16,445 nucleotides of DNA from Kiloniellales bacterium (GCA_030067055.1 JASJAL010000043.1:1-16445), one strand, 5' to 3'; shown: positions 1 through 7,680, counted from the stretch's first letter. Made by a program: numbers and translations. Notes: generated from the letters alone by a model not told the origin.

Positions 1-660
1 CCCTGGCAGTGGGGCACGACCTCCTTCACCGTCGACACCGGGGCCTACGAGGGCGAGGTCGACAGCTACAAGGTCCTCTTCGAGCCGCCGGCCGAGCTGC
101 AGGGCAAGATCGGCATGTTCAACGCCCCGGACGAGGTCATTCCCATGGCCCAGATCTACCTGGGCGTCCCACGCTGCAACGAGAGCGCCGAGGACATGCA
201 GAAGGTCCTGGCCCTGCTCCAGGGCCAGAAGCCCCACGTCAAGGTCTACAACTCCGACGGCATCCTGGAGCGTCTGGTCTCCGGCGACACCGCGATCCAC
301 ACCAACTGGAACGGCTATTCCCAGCGGGCGCGCAAGGAGAAGGCCTCGCTGCGCTACGCCTATCCCAAGGAGGGCGTGGTCACCTGGTTCGACAACGTCG
401 CGGTGCCGGTCGGCGCCAAGAACCGGGACAACGCCCTCAAGTTCGTCGCCTTCATGCTGGAGCCGGAGAACGCCGCCATCCAGTCGAACTTCGCCGGCTA
501 TTCCAACGGCATCGCCGGCAGCAGCAAGTACATGACCGACGAGCTCAAGGCCGCGCCCGAGGTCAATCCGCCGGCCGACATCAAGGCCATGTTCAGCCAG
601 AGCTGCTCCAAGAAGGCCCTGCAGCTCCAGGACCGGGTCTGGACCAAGCTGAAGCAGTAG
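1..660 (+). CDS. Polyamine (spermidine/putrescine) ABC transporter substrate-binding protein, C-terminal part
   Basis: This is the last 219 codons of a periplasmic binding protein of the PotD/PotF family, which captures polyamines and delivers them to an ABC importer. The N-terminus with the signal peptide lies outside the window, and the frame is open from base 1. The fragment reads as the second lobe of the family: residues 39-50 contain MFNAPDEVIPMA, followed by an HTNWNGYS segment with an aromatic residue near fragment residue 103, and then TWFDNVAVPVGAKN around residues 128-141, the segment that in PotF-like proteins carries ligand-contacting aromatic and acidic residues. The end, a run of short helices finishing in WTKLKQ, is also typical. 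The acetylpolyamine amidohydrolase gene begins 63 nt downstream on the same strand, which supports a polyamine ligand. The exact ligand cannot be read from the fragment. Confidence 0.9.
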   Translation, partial: PWQWGTTSFTVDTGAYEGEVDSYKVLFEPPAELQGKIGMFNAPDEVIPMAQIYLGVPRCNESAEDMQKVLALLQGQKPHVKVYNSDGILERLVSGDTAIHTNWNGYSQRARKEKASLRYAYPKEGVVTWFDNVAVPVGAKNRDNALKFVAFMLEPENAAIQSNFAGYSNGIAGSSKYMTDELKAAPEVNPPADIKAMFSQSCSKKALQLQDRVWTKLKQ

Positions 661-667
661 CGGTACA

Positions 668-690
668 GGGGCGGCTCGTTCGGCCGCCCC
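668..690 (+). terminator. GC-rich hairpin after the binding-protein gene
   Basis: A perfect 8-bp stem, GGGGCGGC with GCCGCCCC, encloses the 7-nt loop TCGTTCG and starts 7 nt after the TAG stop codon. No proper U-run follows, only CACCTTTCG. It is therefore more likely a 3'-end stabilising or leaky element between two co-transcribed genes than a strong intrinsic terminator. Abundant transporter binding-protein messages often carry such intercistronic hairpins; that role here is inference. Confidence 0.5.
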
Positions 691-723
691 GACACCTTTC
701 GTTGGACGACCGGGAGCCCAAGC

Positions 724-1758
<1,035 letters not shown>

Positions 1759-1842
1759 CCAGCTACCTTCATACTGTCATCAACGGGCGTGATCTCAGCG
1801 GCGCCACCAAGCGTGGTCGTCGAGAAGTTTCTGAGCGCGGAA

Positions 1843-1863
1843 AAGAGTGCCACTGGCACTCTT
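1843..1863. terminator. Palindrome 1 between convergent genes (intrinsic terminator)
   Basis: Arms AAGAGTGCC (1843-1851) and GGCACTCTT (1855-1863) pair perfectly around an ACT triloop. On the + strand an A-run precedes and the T-rich CTCATTTCTCTTT follows, so it can terminate the amidohydrolase message, which ends 85 nt upstream. On the minus strand the arm is followed by TTCC, giving a second stop for rtcB transcripts. Its core is identical to that of the palindrome at 1878-1920. Confidence 0.7.
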
Positions 1864-1877
1864 CTCATTTCTCTTTC

Positions 1878-1920
1878 TGAGCGCCCGAAACAGTGCCACT
1901 GGCACTGTTCCGAACGCTCA
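1878..1920. terminator. Palindrome 2 overlapping the rtcB stop codon
   Basis: The core arms AACAGTGCC (1889-1897) and GGCACTGTT (1901-1909) pair perfectly around ACT. Symmetrical outer arms TGAGCG (1878-1883) and CGCTCA (1915-1920), with a 2-bp CG/CG step between (1886-1887 with 1911-1912), extend the imperfect palindrome to 43 nt centred on 1899. The right outer arm contains the rtcB TGA stop codon (1918-1920, read leftwards). In the leftward direction GTTTCGG follows the core, so it can serve as the primary rtcB terminator. A single outer-arm copy, TGAGCGC, also precedes palindrome 1, so the two look like diverged tandem copies. Confidence 0.65.
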
Positions 1921-3135
1921 GCCCTTCACGCACACGACCTGCTTTAGGGTGTGAAGGACCTCGACCAGGTCGGACTGGGCGGCCATGACCGCGTCGATGT
2001 CCTTGTAGGCGGCCGGGGTCTCGTCGATGACGCCCTGGTCCTTGCGGCACTCGACGCCCTCGGTTGCGGCGCGGTGGTCCTTCAGGGTGAAGCGCCGCTT
2101 GGCCTCGCTGCGCGACATCACTCGGCCGGCGCCGTGGGAGCAGGAGTGGAAGGCCTCGGCGTTGCCCTTGCCGCGCACGATGAAGGAGCGCGCGCCCATC
2201 GAGCCCGGGATGATCCCCAGGTCGCCCTCGCGGGCCCGCACCGCGCCCTTGCGGGTCACCCAGACGTTCTCGCCGAAGTGGCTCTCCCGCTCCACGTAGT
2301 TGTGGTGGCAGTTGACCGCGACCTTGGCGGTCTTGAACTTCGGCAGGTGCTTCTTCAGGGCCTCCAGGGTGCGCGCCATCATGACCTCGCGGTTGGCGCG
2401 GGCGTAGTCCTGGGCCCAGCCGACCGCCTCGGTGTAGTCGTCGAAGAGCGCGTCCTCGCCCTCGACGAAGAAGGCCAGGTCCTTGTCCGGCAGGTAGCCG
2501 GAGATAAAGCGCTTCTCGATGCCGCGGCGGGCCTCCTGGATGAAGTAGGTGCCGACCTTGTTGCCGGTGCCGCGCGAGCCCGAGTGCAGCATCACCCAGA
2601 CCAGCCCCGCCTCGTCCAGGCAGACCTCGACGAAGTGGTTGCCGCCGCCCAGGGTGCCCATCTGGGCCAGAGCCTTGTGGGTGAAGATCTTCGGATGCTT
2701 GGCGACCACCGCCTGCAGGCGCTCGGCCAGGTCGCTGCGGCCGAAGGCGGTCTCGGCCCGGGCCGGGACCTGGCCGTCGCGCCAGTCGCCGCCCTTGCCG
2801 TTGCCGACGGGCACCGCGCGCTCGATCTCGGCGCGGAGCTTGGCCAGGGAGTCGGGCATGCGCTCGGCCTTGAGGTCGGTCTGCACCGCCATCATGCCGC
2901 AGCCGATGTCGACCCCGACCGCCGCCGGGATGATCGCGCCTTTGGTCGCGATCACCGAGCCGACGGTGGCGCCGCGGCCCAGGTGCACGTCGGGCATGGC
3001 CGCCACGTGCTTGTGGATGAAGGGCAGCGCCGCGATGTTCTCTAGCTGACGGCGCGCGGCGTCCTCGACCGGGACGCCCTTGATCCAGGCCTTGATGGGC
3101 TTGCCGCGGGTCTCGATGAACTCGAAGCCGCTCAT
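1918..3135 (-). CDS. rtcB: RNA 3'-phosphate/2',3'-cyclic phosphate ligase RtcB
   Basis: RtcB joins RNA ends carrying a 2',3'-cyclic phosphate or 3'-phosphate to a 5'-OH using GTP and Mn2+, in tRNA splicing or RNA repair. The 405-residue product matches the E. coli length (408). Key residues are visible: D76 and C79 in VDIGCGMMAV, N166-H167 in GGGNHFVEV, H184 in MLHSGSRGTG, the H277-H278 pair in VNCHHNY, and the guanylated histidine H334 in SCSHGAGR. The C-terminus VCVKG is also typical. I start it at the ATG (3133-3135) because AGGAG lies 8 nt upstream. An in-frame GTG at 3163-3165 would add ten residues without a good ribosome site. No rtcA, rtcR or archease gene is next to it, so it stands alone, convergent with the amidohydrolase. 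No sigma-54 type -24/-12 promoter was recognised upstream. Confidence 0.96.
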   Translation of the reverse strand: MSGFEFIETRGKPIKAWIKGVPVEDAARRQLENIAALPFIHKHVAAMPDVHLGRGATVGSVIATKGAIIPAAVGVDIGCGMMAVQTDLKAERMPDSLAKLRAEIERAVPVGNGKGGDWRDGQVPARAETAFGRSDLAERLQAVVAKHPKIFTHKALAQMGTLGGGNHFVEVCLDEAGLVWVMLHSGSRGTGNKVGTYFIQEARRGIEKRFISGYLPDKDLAFFVEGEDALFDDYTEAVGWAQDYARANREVMMARTLEALKKHLPKFKTAKVAVNCHHNYVERESHFGENVWVTRKGAVRAREGDLGIIPGSMGARSFIVRGKGNAEAFHSCSHGAGRVMSRSEAKRRFTLKDHRAATEGVECRKDQGVIDETPAAYKDIDAVMAAQSDLVEVLHTLKQVVCVKG

Positions 3136-3198
3136 GGTCTTCGCTCCTGCTTTGGCGGGGCTCACCTTGCCCCCATAGTTCTTAAGCGCAAAAAACTT

Positions 3199-3232
3199 AA
3201 CCCCTCCTTGGCCGCGGCCCGGGAGGGGTTTT
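3199..3232 (-). terminator. Intrinsic terminator upstream of rtcB
   Basis: Arms AACCCCTCC (3199-3207) and GGAGGGGTT (3222-3230) form a 9-bp stem with a GC-rich 14-nt loop. Reading leftwards it is followed by AAGTTTTTTGCGC, a good U-run. Reading rightwards only TTC follows. It therefore most likely ends transcription coming from the DUF4262 gene or the weak small frame, insulating rtcB. It is less likely to be an rtcB leader attenuator. Confidence 0.65.
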
Positions 3233-3261
3233 CGAAGGCGTCGCCGACGATTCTCGGCTCG

Positions 3262-3372
3262 TCACGAACGCGGCGGAAAGCTCCCTTCCGGCAGGACGCG
3301 GCACAGCCGCGCGTCCGTTAGGACGACGGTCCAGCTGCGATCCTTCGCAAGGTATGGCGATCTCGTGGTCAT
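3262..3372 (-). CDS. Possible 36-residue small protein, weakly supported
   Basis: The frame begins MTTRSPYLAKDRSWTVVL and ends PEGSFPPRS. I recognise no family. The only support is that its TGA lies about 30 nt before the leftward terminator at 3199-3232 and that its composition is less skewed to Arg/Pro/Ala than chance frames in this GC-rich DNA. The ribosome site is poor. It could equally be non-coding 3' UTR of the DUF4262 message. Confidence 0.2.
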   Translation of the reverse strand: MTTRSPYLAKDRSWTVVLTDARLCRVLPEGSFPPRS

Positions 3373-3480
3373 GCCGATACGTCCGCTGACCCCGGCGCCC
3401 ATCGCCGAGGGCCGTCTGTGTAGCGCCGGGAGTGGGCGAAAGTCAAGGAAGGCCGGGCTGCGGTGGACCGCCACGCAGCC

Positions 3481-3957
3481 CTATTGGCCTTGCAGGCCGC
3501 CGAGGATCGGCTGGTACTTGCGCAAGAGATCCGGCGCTTCCGGGTGCCATGGGAAGCGGCCCTGCTCGCAGGGGTAGACGCACTGAAGCAGGGGAAAGCC
3601 GTCGCCGTCGTAGTACCAGAGGTCCCAGCCGACGTAGTCCGGGTAGCAGTCCTTCGGCACCGGATGCATGTAGCAGTCGACGCGCTCCAGGATGTCGTCG
3701 TAGCTGCGGCCGGCCTCGTAGCGGGCCCCCTCCTCGCCGATGCGAATGCACATGTTGTTGATGATGGCGTTCGACAGGGGCTCGGTCATCCCGCAGATGA
3801 TGGTCTCCGGATGCCCGAAGGTCTCGAAGAAGCCGACGCTGTAGGCGAAGGGCGGCTCGATCTCGTCGTCGTCGAAGACGTAGATGAAGCTCCAGCCGTC
3901 GCGCTTCACGTCGTCCCGGACCAGGCGCTCCTTCTCGTCCGAACTCAGCCAGAACAT
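3481..3957 (-). CDS. DUF4262 domain-containing protein
   Basis: The 158-residue product matches the DUF4262 family. The diagnostic segment is near the N-terminus: DGWSFIYVFDDDE, then PPFAYSVGFFETFGHPETII (residues about 36-55), in which the AYSVG and HPE elements are the family hallmark. The rest is rich in aromatic and acidic residues, with YPDYVGWDLWYY in the middle and a proline-rich end. No signal peptide or membrane segment is seen, so it should be cytosolic. The biochemical role of DUF4262 is unknown to me; proteins of the family often stand alone, as here. The ATG at 3955-3957 is preceded by an excellent GAGGAGG site, fixing the start. Base composition agrees with its neighbours, so there is no sign of recent transfer. 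Confidence 0.85.
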   Translation of the reverse strand: MFWLSSDEKERLVRDDVKRDGWSFIYVFDDDEIEPPFAYSVGFFETFGHPETIICGMTEPLSNAIINNMCIRIGEEGARYEAGRSYDDILERVDCYMHPVPKDCYPDYVGWDLWYYDGDGFPLLQCVYPCEQGRFPWHPEAPDLLRKYQPILGGLQGQ

Positions 3958-4101
3958 CGGATCCTCCTCGGTTTCTTACTGCTTCGCCGCGGAGCGACGA
4001 CCCGAGGCTAGGCCCGAAGACCAAAGAACTCGCTAAGATGCGACGTCGCCGGAGAGAGAATCGGCGCAGGAGGTGCCGGCCATTTTCAGGTCCCTCGCAG
4101 A

Positions 4102-4168
4102 GCGGGTTCATGCCCCGTAGCGCCAGATAAGCGGCAGGTCGTGGGTTCGAATTCCACCTCCCCTACCA
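4102..4168 (+). other. tRNA-like 3' half (T arm, acceptor 3' strand and CCA) without a 5' half
   Basis: A T arm is clear: stem GTGGG (4141-4145) with TCCAC (4153-4157) around the canonical 7-nt loop TTCGAAT. It is followed by the acceptor strand CTCCCCT (4158-4164), discriminator A and an encoded CCA (4166-4168). AGGTC (4136-4140), a classic variable-loop sequence, precedes it. Upstream, GCGGG (4102-4106) pairs with CCCGT (4114-4118) around the 7-nt loop TTCATGC, which has U at position 33 and CAT at the anticodon positions. However, 22 nt separate this from the T arm, and no 5' acceptor strand (AGGGGAG expected) or D arm is present within 150 nt. It is either a truncated or degenerate tRNA, an integration-site remnant, or the acceptor piece of a split RNA such as a two-piece tmRNA. 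A 65-codon frame on the opposite strand across it is an artefact of this structure. Confidence 0.45.
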
Positions 4169-4200
4169 GCATTTTGGGCCGGACCCGGCCTCGGGCGGTC

Positions 4201-5139
4201 TCAGAATTCATAGTCCGGCAGGATCGCCTCGAGCGCAGTGGCTTCGATGCCGAGGTCGTCGAGCGACAGGGCGCTCTCGGCAACCAGGTTGTCCTGCCGC
4301 ATCAGGGCGACCTGCGCGCGGGTCAAGGGCGGCGCGGGAAGGATGGACGCCAGGATTGCCAGGATTCGCCACACCGAGAACGGCACGGGCAGCAGGAGAT
4401 GCCGCCGCTGCGTGCTCTCCAGGATCAGCTCGATTAGGGCGCGGTAGCTGTAGATGCCGGGGCCGCCGAGCTCGTAGGTCTTGCCCGGCGCCTCGGGGTG
4501 CTTGAGGGCCCGGAGCACAGCCGCGGCGACGTCACCCACGTAGACCGGCTGCAGCTTGGTGTGACCGCGCCCGAAAAGCGGCAGCACCGGCGTGCGGGAG
4601 GCGATGTCAGCCAGGGCGTTCAGGAAGCTGTCCTCGGGGCCGAAGAGGACGCTGGGACGCAGGATCGTGGCGCGCGCAAAGGCGTCCATGACCAGCAGCT
4701 CGCCCTTGGCTCGCGCCCGAACGTAGCGCGATTCTGACTGCAGGTCGGCACCGATGCCGGAGATGTGGACCAGGCGGTCGATGCCCAGAATCGCGGCCTG
4801 CTGCGCCACGGTCTGCGCGCCGCGTTCGTGAACCGCCTCGAAGGTCTCGGCGCCCTTTTCGACATAGAGGCCGACGGCGTTGACCACCGCCTCGGCGCCC
4901 TCGAGGGCCAAGGCAACGGAGGTCTCGTCGCGGAGGTCCGCGTGGACCGGCTGCAGGTCGCCGCCGCGATCCGGCCGCCGGTCGATCGCGGCCTCGTCGG
5001 GATGCCGGGCCGCGAGGCGGACCGTGGTCCCCTCGGCAAGGAGCCGCTCGACGATCGCGCGGCCAAGGAAGCCCGAGCCGCCGAACACGGTCACGCAGCC
5101 GGGGTGCGAATCCGCTGCCATGTCGTTGCTCACAGGCAT
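4201..5139 (-). CDS. NDUFA9-like NAD(P)-binding atypical short-chain dehydrogenase
   Basis: The product (312 residues) is an NAD(P)-dependent epimerase/dehydratase-type Rossmann protein of the complex I NDUFA9 subunit family (atypical SDR). The nucleotide-binding motif VTVFGGSGFLG lies at residues 16-26. VHISGIGAD follows near residues 143-151, and the YVRARAKGE segment takes the place of the usual YxxxK catalytic region, so dehydrogenase activity is doubtful. LRPSVLFGPEDSFLN is highly characteristic of NDUFA9-type proteins. Alphaproteobacterial members are linked by homology to the mitochondrial complex I accessory subunit, though their function as assembly factor or enzyme is not established. 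Start choice is uncertain: GGGAG touches the ATG (5137-5139) directly but lies 6 nt before an in-frame GTG (5131-5133), which may be the real start and would shorten the protein by two residues. It is separated by 70 nt from the enolase-like gene. Confidence 0.88.
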   Translation of the reverse strand: MPVSNDMAADSHPGCVTVFGGSGFLGRAIVERLLAEGTTVRLAARHPDEAAIDRRPDRGGDLQPVHADLRDETSVALALEGAEAVVNAVGLYVEKGAETFEAVHERGAQTVAQQAAILGIDRLVHISGIGADLQSESRYVRARAKGELLVMDAFARATILRPSVLFGPEDSFLNALADIASRTPVLPLFGRGHTKLQPVYVGDVAAAVLRALKHPEAPGKTYELGGPGIYSYRALIELILESTQRRHLLLPVPFSVWRILAILASILPAPPLTRAQVALMRQDNLVAESALSLDDLGIEATALEAILPDYEF

Positions 5140-5209
5140 CTCCCAGAGGCCGCTGTGCCGCTACGGCCCGCGAGGTTCGACGACAGCAGCCGGATCTCAG
5201 TGTCCGGTG

Positions 5210-6499
5210 TCAGCGGCCCCAGGGGAAGGCGTCGCGCGGCGGCAATTCACCCTCGGCTTGGTCCAGGGCCTCGGCGATCCGCAGTCCCTCGTTCCACTTG
5301 GCCATGCGCTCGGAGCGCGCGAAGGAGCCGACCTTGAGCTGCTTGACGCCCCAGCCGACGGCGAGGTGGACGATCGTGACGTCCTCGCTCTCGCCCGAGC
5401 GCGCCGAGACGATGGCCTCCCAGCCCGCCGTGCGCGCCGCCTCCAAGGCCGCGCGCGCCTCGCTCAAGGTGCCGGCCTGGTTCGGCTTGATCAGGGCGGT
5501 GTTGCAGGCGCCGGTCGCGGCGGCCTCGGCGATGCGCCCGGCGTTGGTGCAGATGAAGTCGTCGGCGACCACCTCGACCCGCGGCCCGGCGGCGGCCGTG
5601 AAGCGCGCCAGCGCCGCGCCGTCGTCCTCGCCGAGCGGATCCTCGATGGCGACGATGGGGTAGCGCGTTAGCCAGGCGAGCAGCATCTCGGAGAGCGCGT
5701 CGCCGTCGACCTCGCGGCCGTCGCGGGCCAGCCGATAGCCGCCGCCCTGGCCGAAATCGGTCGCGGCGATGTCGAGCGAGATCGCGACCTCCTCGCCGGG
5801 GGTCCGTCCCGCCCGCTCGATGGCCCGGACCAGGACGTCGAGCGCCTGCTCGTTGCTGTCGAAGGCCGGCCAGTGGCCGCCCTCGTCCGCCACCCCCTGC
5901 AGCAGCCCGGACTCGGCCATCAGCTGCCCTGCGGCGCGATAGACCTCGGCGGTCCAGTCGAGCGCCTGGGCGTAGCTCCCGGCGCCGACCGCGATCACCA
6001 TGAAGTCTTGGACGTCGACGCGACGCCCGGCGTGCGCGCCGCCGCCGAAGATCTGCACCTCGGGTAGCGGCAGGCGCAGATCGGCGCCGGGCTCGGCGAG
6101 GTGGCGCCAGAGCGGCAGGTCCCGGGCCGCGGCCGCGGCGTGGGCCACGGCCATCGAGGTCGCGACCAGGGCGTTGCCGCCGAGGCGCGCGCGGTTCGGC
6201 GTGCCGTCCAGCGCCACCAGGGCCGCGTCGATGCCGGCTTGATCGCTGGCCGAACGCCCGCGCAGCAGGTCGGCGATTTCGCCGTCGACCGCGCCGCGCG
6301 CGCCGCGCACGTCGAAGCCACCGAAGGCCTCGCCGCCGTCGCGCAGATCGACGGCCTCGGCGCTGCCGGTCGAGGCGCCGGCCGGTGCGATGGCGCGGCC
6401 GACCGCGCCGCCGGTCAGCCGCACTTCGGCCTCGACGGTGGGCCGCCCGCGGGAATCCCAGACCCGGCGGCCCCGGACGGAGGCGATCTTGTCGGTCAT
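5210..6499 (-). CDS. Enolase paralogue with altered active site
   Basis: The 429-residue protein is a full-length enolase (2-phosphoglycerate hydro-lyase family), with the N-terminal IxGRxVxDSRGxPTVE signature and the C-terminal barrel. In yeast numbering, it keeps metal ligands D246, E295 and D320 (here D243, E286, D313), acid E211 (E206 in DEGG), base K345 (K338 in LIKPNQAG), H159 (H156), R374-S375 (R367-S368) and K396 (K389). It departs from canonical enolase at three usually invariant positions: Mg-loop S39 is A40 (PAGASTG), E168 is D165 (QDF), and H373 is A366 (SARSGE instead of SHRSGE, codon at 5402-5404). GGEHA has also become GGAHA. It overlaps the kinase gene by 4 bp (ATGA) and has a GGGAG site 9 nt upstream of the ATG. 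The housekeeping enolase is presumably elsewhere. I infer a related, phosphorylated beta-hydroxy-acid substrate. Confidence 0.9.
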   Translation of the reverse strand: MTDKIASVRGRRVWDSRGRPTVEAEVRLTGGAVGRAIAPAGASTGSAEAVDLRDGGEAFGGFDVRGARGAVDGEIADLLRGRSASDQAGIDAALVALDGTPNRARLGGNALVATSMAVAHAAAAARDLPLWRHLAEPGADLRLPLPEVQIFGGGAHAGRRVDVQDFMVIAVGAGSYAQALDWTAEVYRAAGQLMAESGLLQGVADEGGHWPAFDSNEQALDVLVRAIERAGRTPGEEVAISLDIAATDFGQGGGYRLARDGREVDGDALSEMLLAWLTRYPIVAIEDPLGEDDGAALARFTAAAGPRVEVVADDFICTNAGRIAEAAATGACNTALIKPNQAGTLSEARAALEAARTAGWEAIVSARSGESEDVTIVHLAVGWGVKQLKVGSFARSERMAKWNEGLRIAEALDQAEGELPPRDAFPWGR

Positions 6500-7521
6500 G
6501 CGTCGAGCTCCCGGTTCCAGGCGGCGAGCGCCGCGCCGAGCTCATCCGCGGGTTGGGCCAGCAGCTGCCTGGCACAGCGCCGCACGCGGTCTCGGTCGGC
6601 CTCTTCGGTGACGTACTCGACCGGTGACTTGCCGTCGACCCGGGCCAGAAACAAGCCGGCCAGCAGCTGCGCGGCGCGCGCCTCGAGCTCGGCGGCAGGC
6701 TCCCAGTCCACGCCTTCGAGGTAGGTGCGAGCCAGCGCACCAAAGCAGTCGTTGAAGGCGGGGCGCGCGGCGGGCGTCCAGAGCGACTTCAACAAGAGGT
6801 GATTGACGCAGAACGCGAGGTCGAAGGCTGGGTCGCCGATGCAGGCGCATTCGGCGTCGAGGAAGACGGGTCCCTTGGGGCCGTCGAGGATGTTCTTCGG
6901 GCTGACGTCGCCGTGGATCATGACGCGTCGGGTCGCCGCGGTGCGGCGGCTCAAGCCGAACAGTACCTCCCGCAGGTCGGGATGCCGCGCGGCGGTCGCC
7001 TCGAGGTAGGGCTCGAGCCGGATGTCCTGGAAGATGTCGCTGCGCGGGAAGCGCTCGGCGACCGCCGGATCGTTGGCGGTCGCGGCGTGGATCGCGGCGA
7101 GCCGGCGCCCGACCTCGGCGGCGACGGCGGGATCGGCGCGACCGTCGCGCAGCTCGCTCTTCCACAGGCGATGGCTCGACGGGTCGAGATAGGTCATGGC
7201 GCAGAGCATGCTGTCGGGGTCGTGGTAGAGCACCTCCGGCGCGGCACCGGGCACGATCGCACCGGCGATCTCGTACCAGGCGACCTCGAAGCGGTTACGC
7301 TCGACGGGGGCGACCCAGTGCGCCTCGACCTTGAGCTGAGGCAAGGCGCGCTTGACGCAGAAGGTCCGCTCGGGCGTCGTCACCTTCCAGATGTCGGAGG
7401 ACACGCCGCCTTCGAGCCGCTCGAAGCGCGCCGCCTCGGGATCGGCAATGAGATTCGCCTTCCTCAAGGTGGCGATCATGGACGGGTCCGGCTGCTCGAC
7501 GCCCGACTGGCGCGTGGTCAT
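6496..7521 (-). CDS. APH/choline-kinase-fold small-molecule phosphotransferase
   Basis: This 341-residue protein belongs to the aminoglycoside phosphotransferase (APH) family of eukaryote-like small-molecule kinases. A glycine-rich nucleotide loop LEGGVSSDIWKV spans residues 36-47, the ATP-contacting lysine is K57 in FCVKRAL, the Brenner catalytic motif is HGDVSPKN (H203, D205, N210), and the metal-binding motif is FLDAECACIGDPAFDLA (D222, E224). Family members phosphorylate hydroxyl groups of choline, homoserine, methylthioribose, hydroxylysine or aminoglycosides, so the substrate cannot be read from the fold. Coupling by a 4-bp ATGA overlap to the enolase-like gene suggests it makes that enzyme's phosphorylated substrate. 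A role in antibiotic resistance is unlikely in this context. The ATG is supported by CGGAGAG about 5 nt upstream. The gene is divergent from the dehydrogenase, with 209 nt between them. Confidence 0.9.
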   Translation of the reverse strand: MTTRQSGVEQPDPSMIATLRKANLIADPEAARFERLEGGVSSDIWKVTTPERTFCVKRALPQLKVEAHWVAPVERNRFEVAWYEIAGAIVPGAAPEVLYHDPDSMLCAMTYLDPSSHRLWKSELRDGRADPAVAAEVGRRLAAIHAATANDPAVAERFPRSDIFQDIRLEPYLEATAARHPDLREVLFGLSRRTAATRRVMIHGDVSPKNILDGPKGPVFLDAECACIGDPAFDLAFCVNHLLLKSLWTPAARPAFNDCFGALARTYLEGVDWEPAAELEARAAQLLAGLFLARVDGKSPVEYVTEEADRDRVRRCARQLLAQPADELGAALAAWNRELDA

Positions 7522-7651
7522 GGGGCTCTCCGGGGATTCGAAGGTCGTGTAACCGATAGAATGGAATCCTCTGCGCCCGGCGGAGTCCAGCCGTCTTTTC
7601 GAATTGCTGCCGTTGGGGACAACGCCAGCGAGCCTCGGGGCGCGGCCGGCG

Positions 7652-7680
7652 TTGAGCCCGCCCGGCGGCTCGGCTAGGAT
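7652..7680 (+). promoter_or_regulatory. Candidate sigma-70 type promoter of the dehydrogenase gene
   Basis: TTGAGC (7652-7657) and TAGGAT (7675-7680) are separated by 17 nt and each matches its consensus at four of six positions. The predicted transcript start would be about 45 nt before the ATG at 7731. It lies in the 209-nt divergent spacer shared with the kinase gene, in which no equally good leftward promoter was found. Confidence 0.4.

Larger units (their letters stand above)
3136..3480. other. Sparse region between rtcB and the DUF4262 gene
   Basis: These 345 nt hold no confident gene. They contain a leftward/bidirectional terminator (3199-3232), a short inverted repeat TTAAG/CTTAA (3182-3186 with 3196-3200) close to the rtcB start, and one weak small reading frame (3262-3372, minus strand). 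A longer version of that frame up to 3474 has no ribosome site and a low-complexity Arg/Pro-rich N-terminus, so I do not accept it. The rtcB promoter must lie here, but no clear -35/-10 pair could be chosen. Confidence 0.5.

Noticed and set aside
1951..3045. Open frame of 364 codons antisense to rtcB
   Set aside because: It is made of Val/Ala/Asp/His-rich low-complexity sequence mirrored from rtcB codon usage, without a ribosome site.
3776..4168. Possible one-piece tmRNA from AGGGG near 3776 to the CCA at 4168
   Set aside because: Only five acceptor pairs would form, and the 5' portion lies within the well-supported DUF4262 coding sequence on the opposite strand.
4086..4283. 65-codon minus-strand frame containing VEFEPTTCRL
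   Set aside because: This phrase is the antisense translation of a tRNA T arm (GAATTCGAACCCACGACC), a familiar annotation artefact.
4169..4450. Coding piece of a permuted tmRNA downstream of the tRNA-like half
   Set aside because: No AGGGGAG-like 5' acceptor strand appears, and the region is the coding end of the NDUFA9-like gene.
5247..6743. 498-codon frame on the minus strand across the enolase-like gene
   Set aside because: It is an Arg-rich shadow in another frame. The enolase frame has the full family signature.
6496..7521. Aminoglycoside resistance gene
   Set aside because: The fold is shared by many metabolic kinases. Translational coupling to an enolase-like gene and native base composition argue against a resistance cassette.
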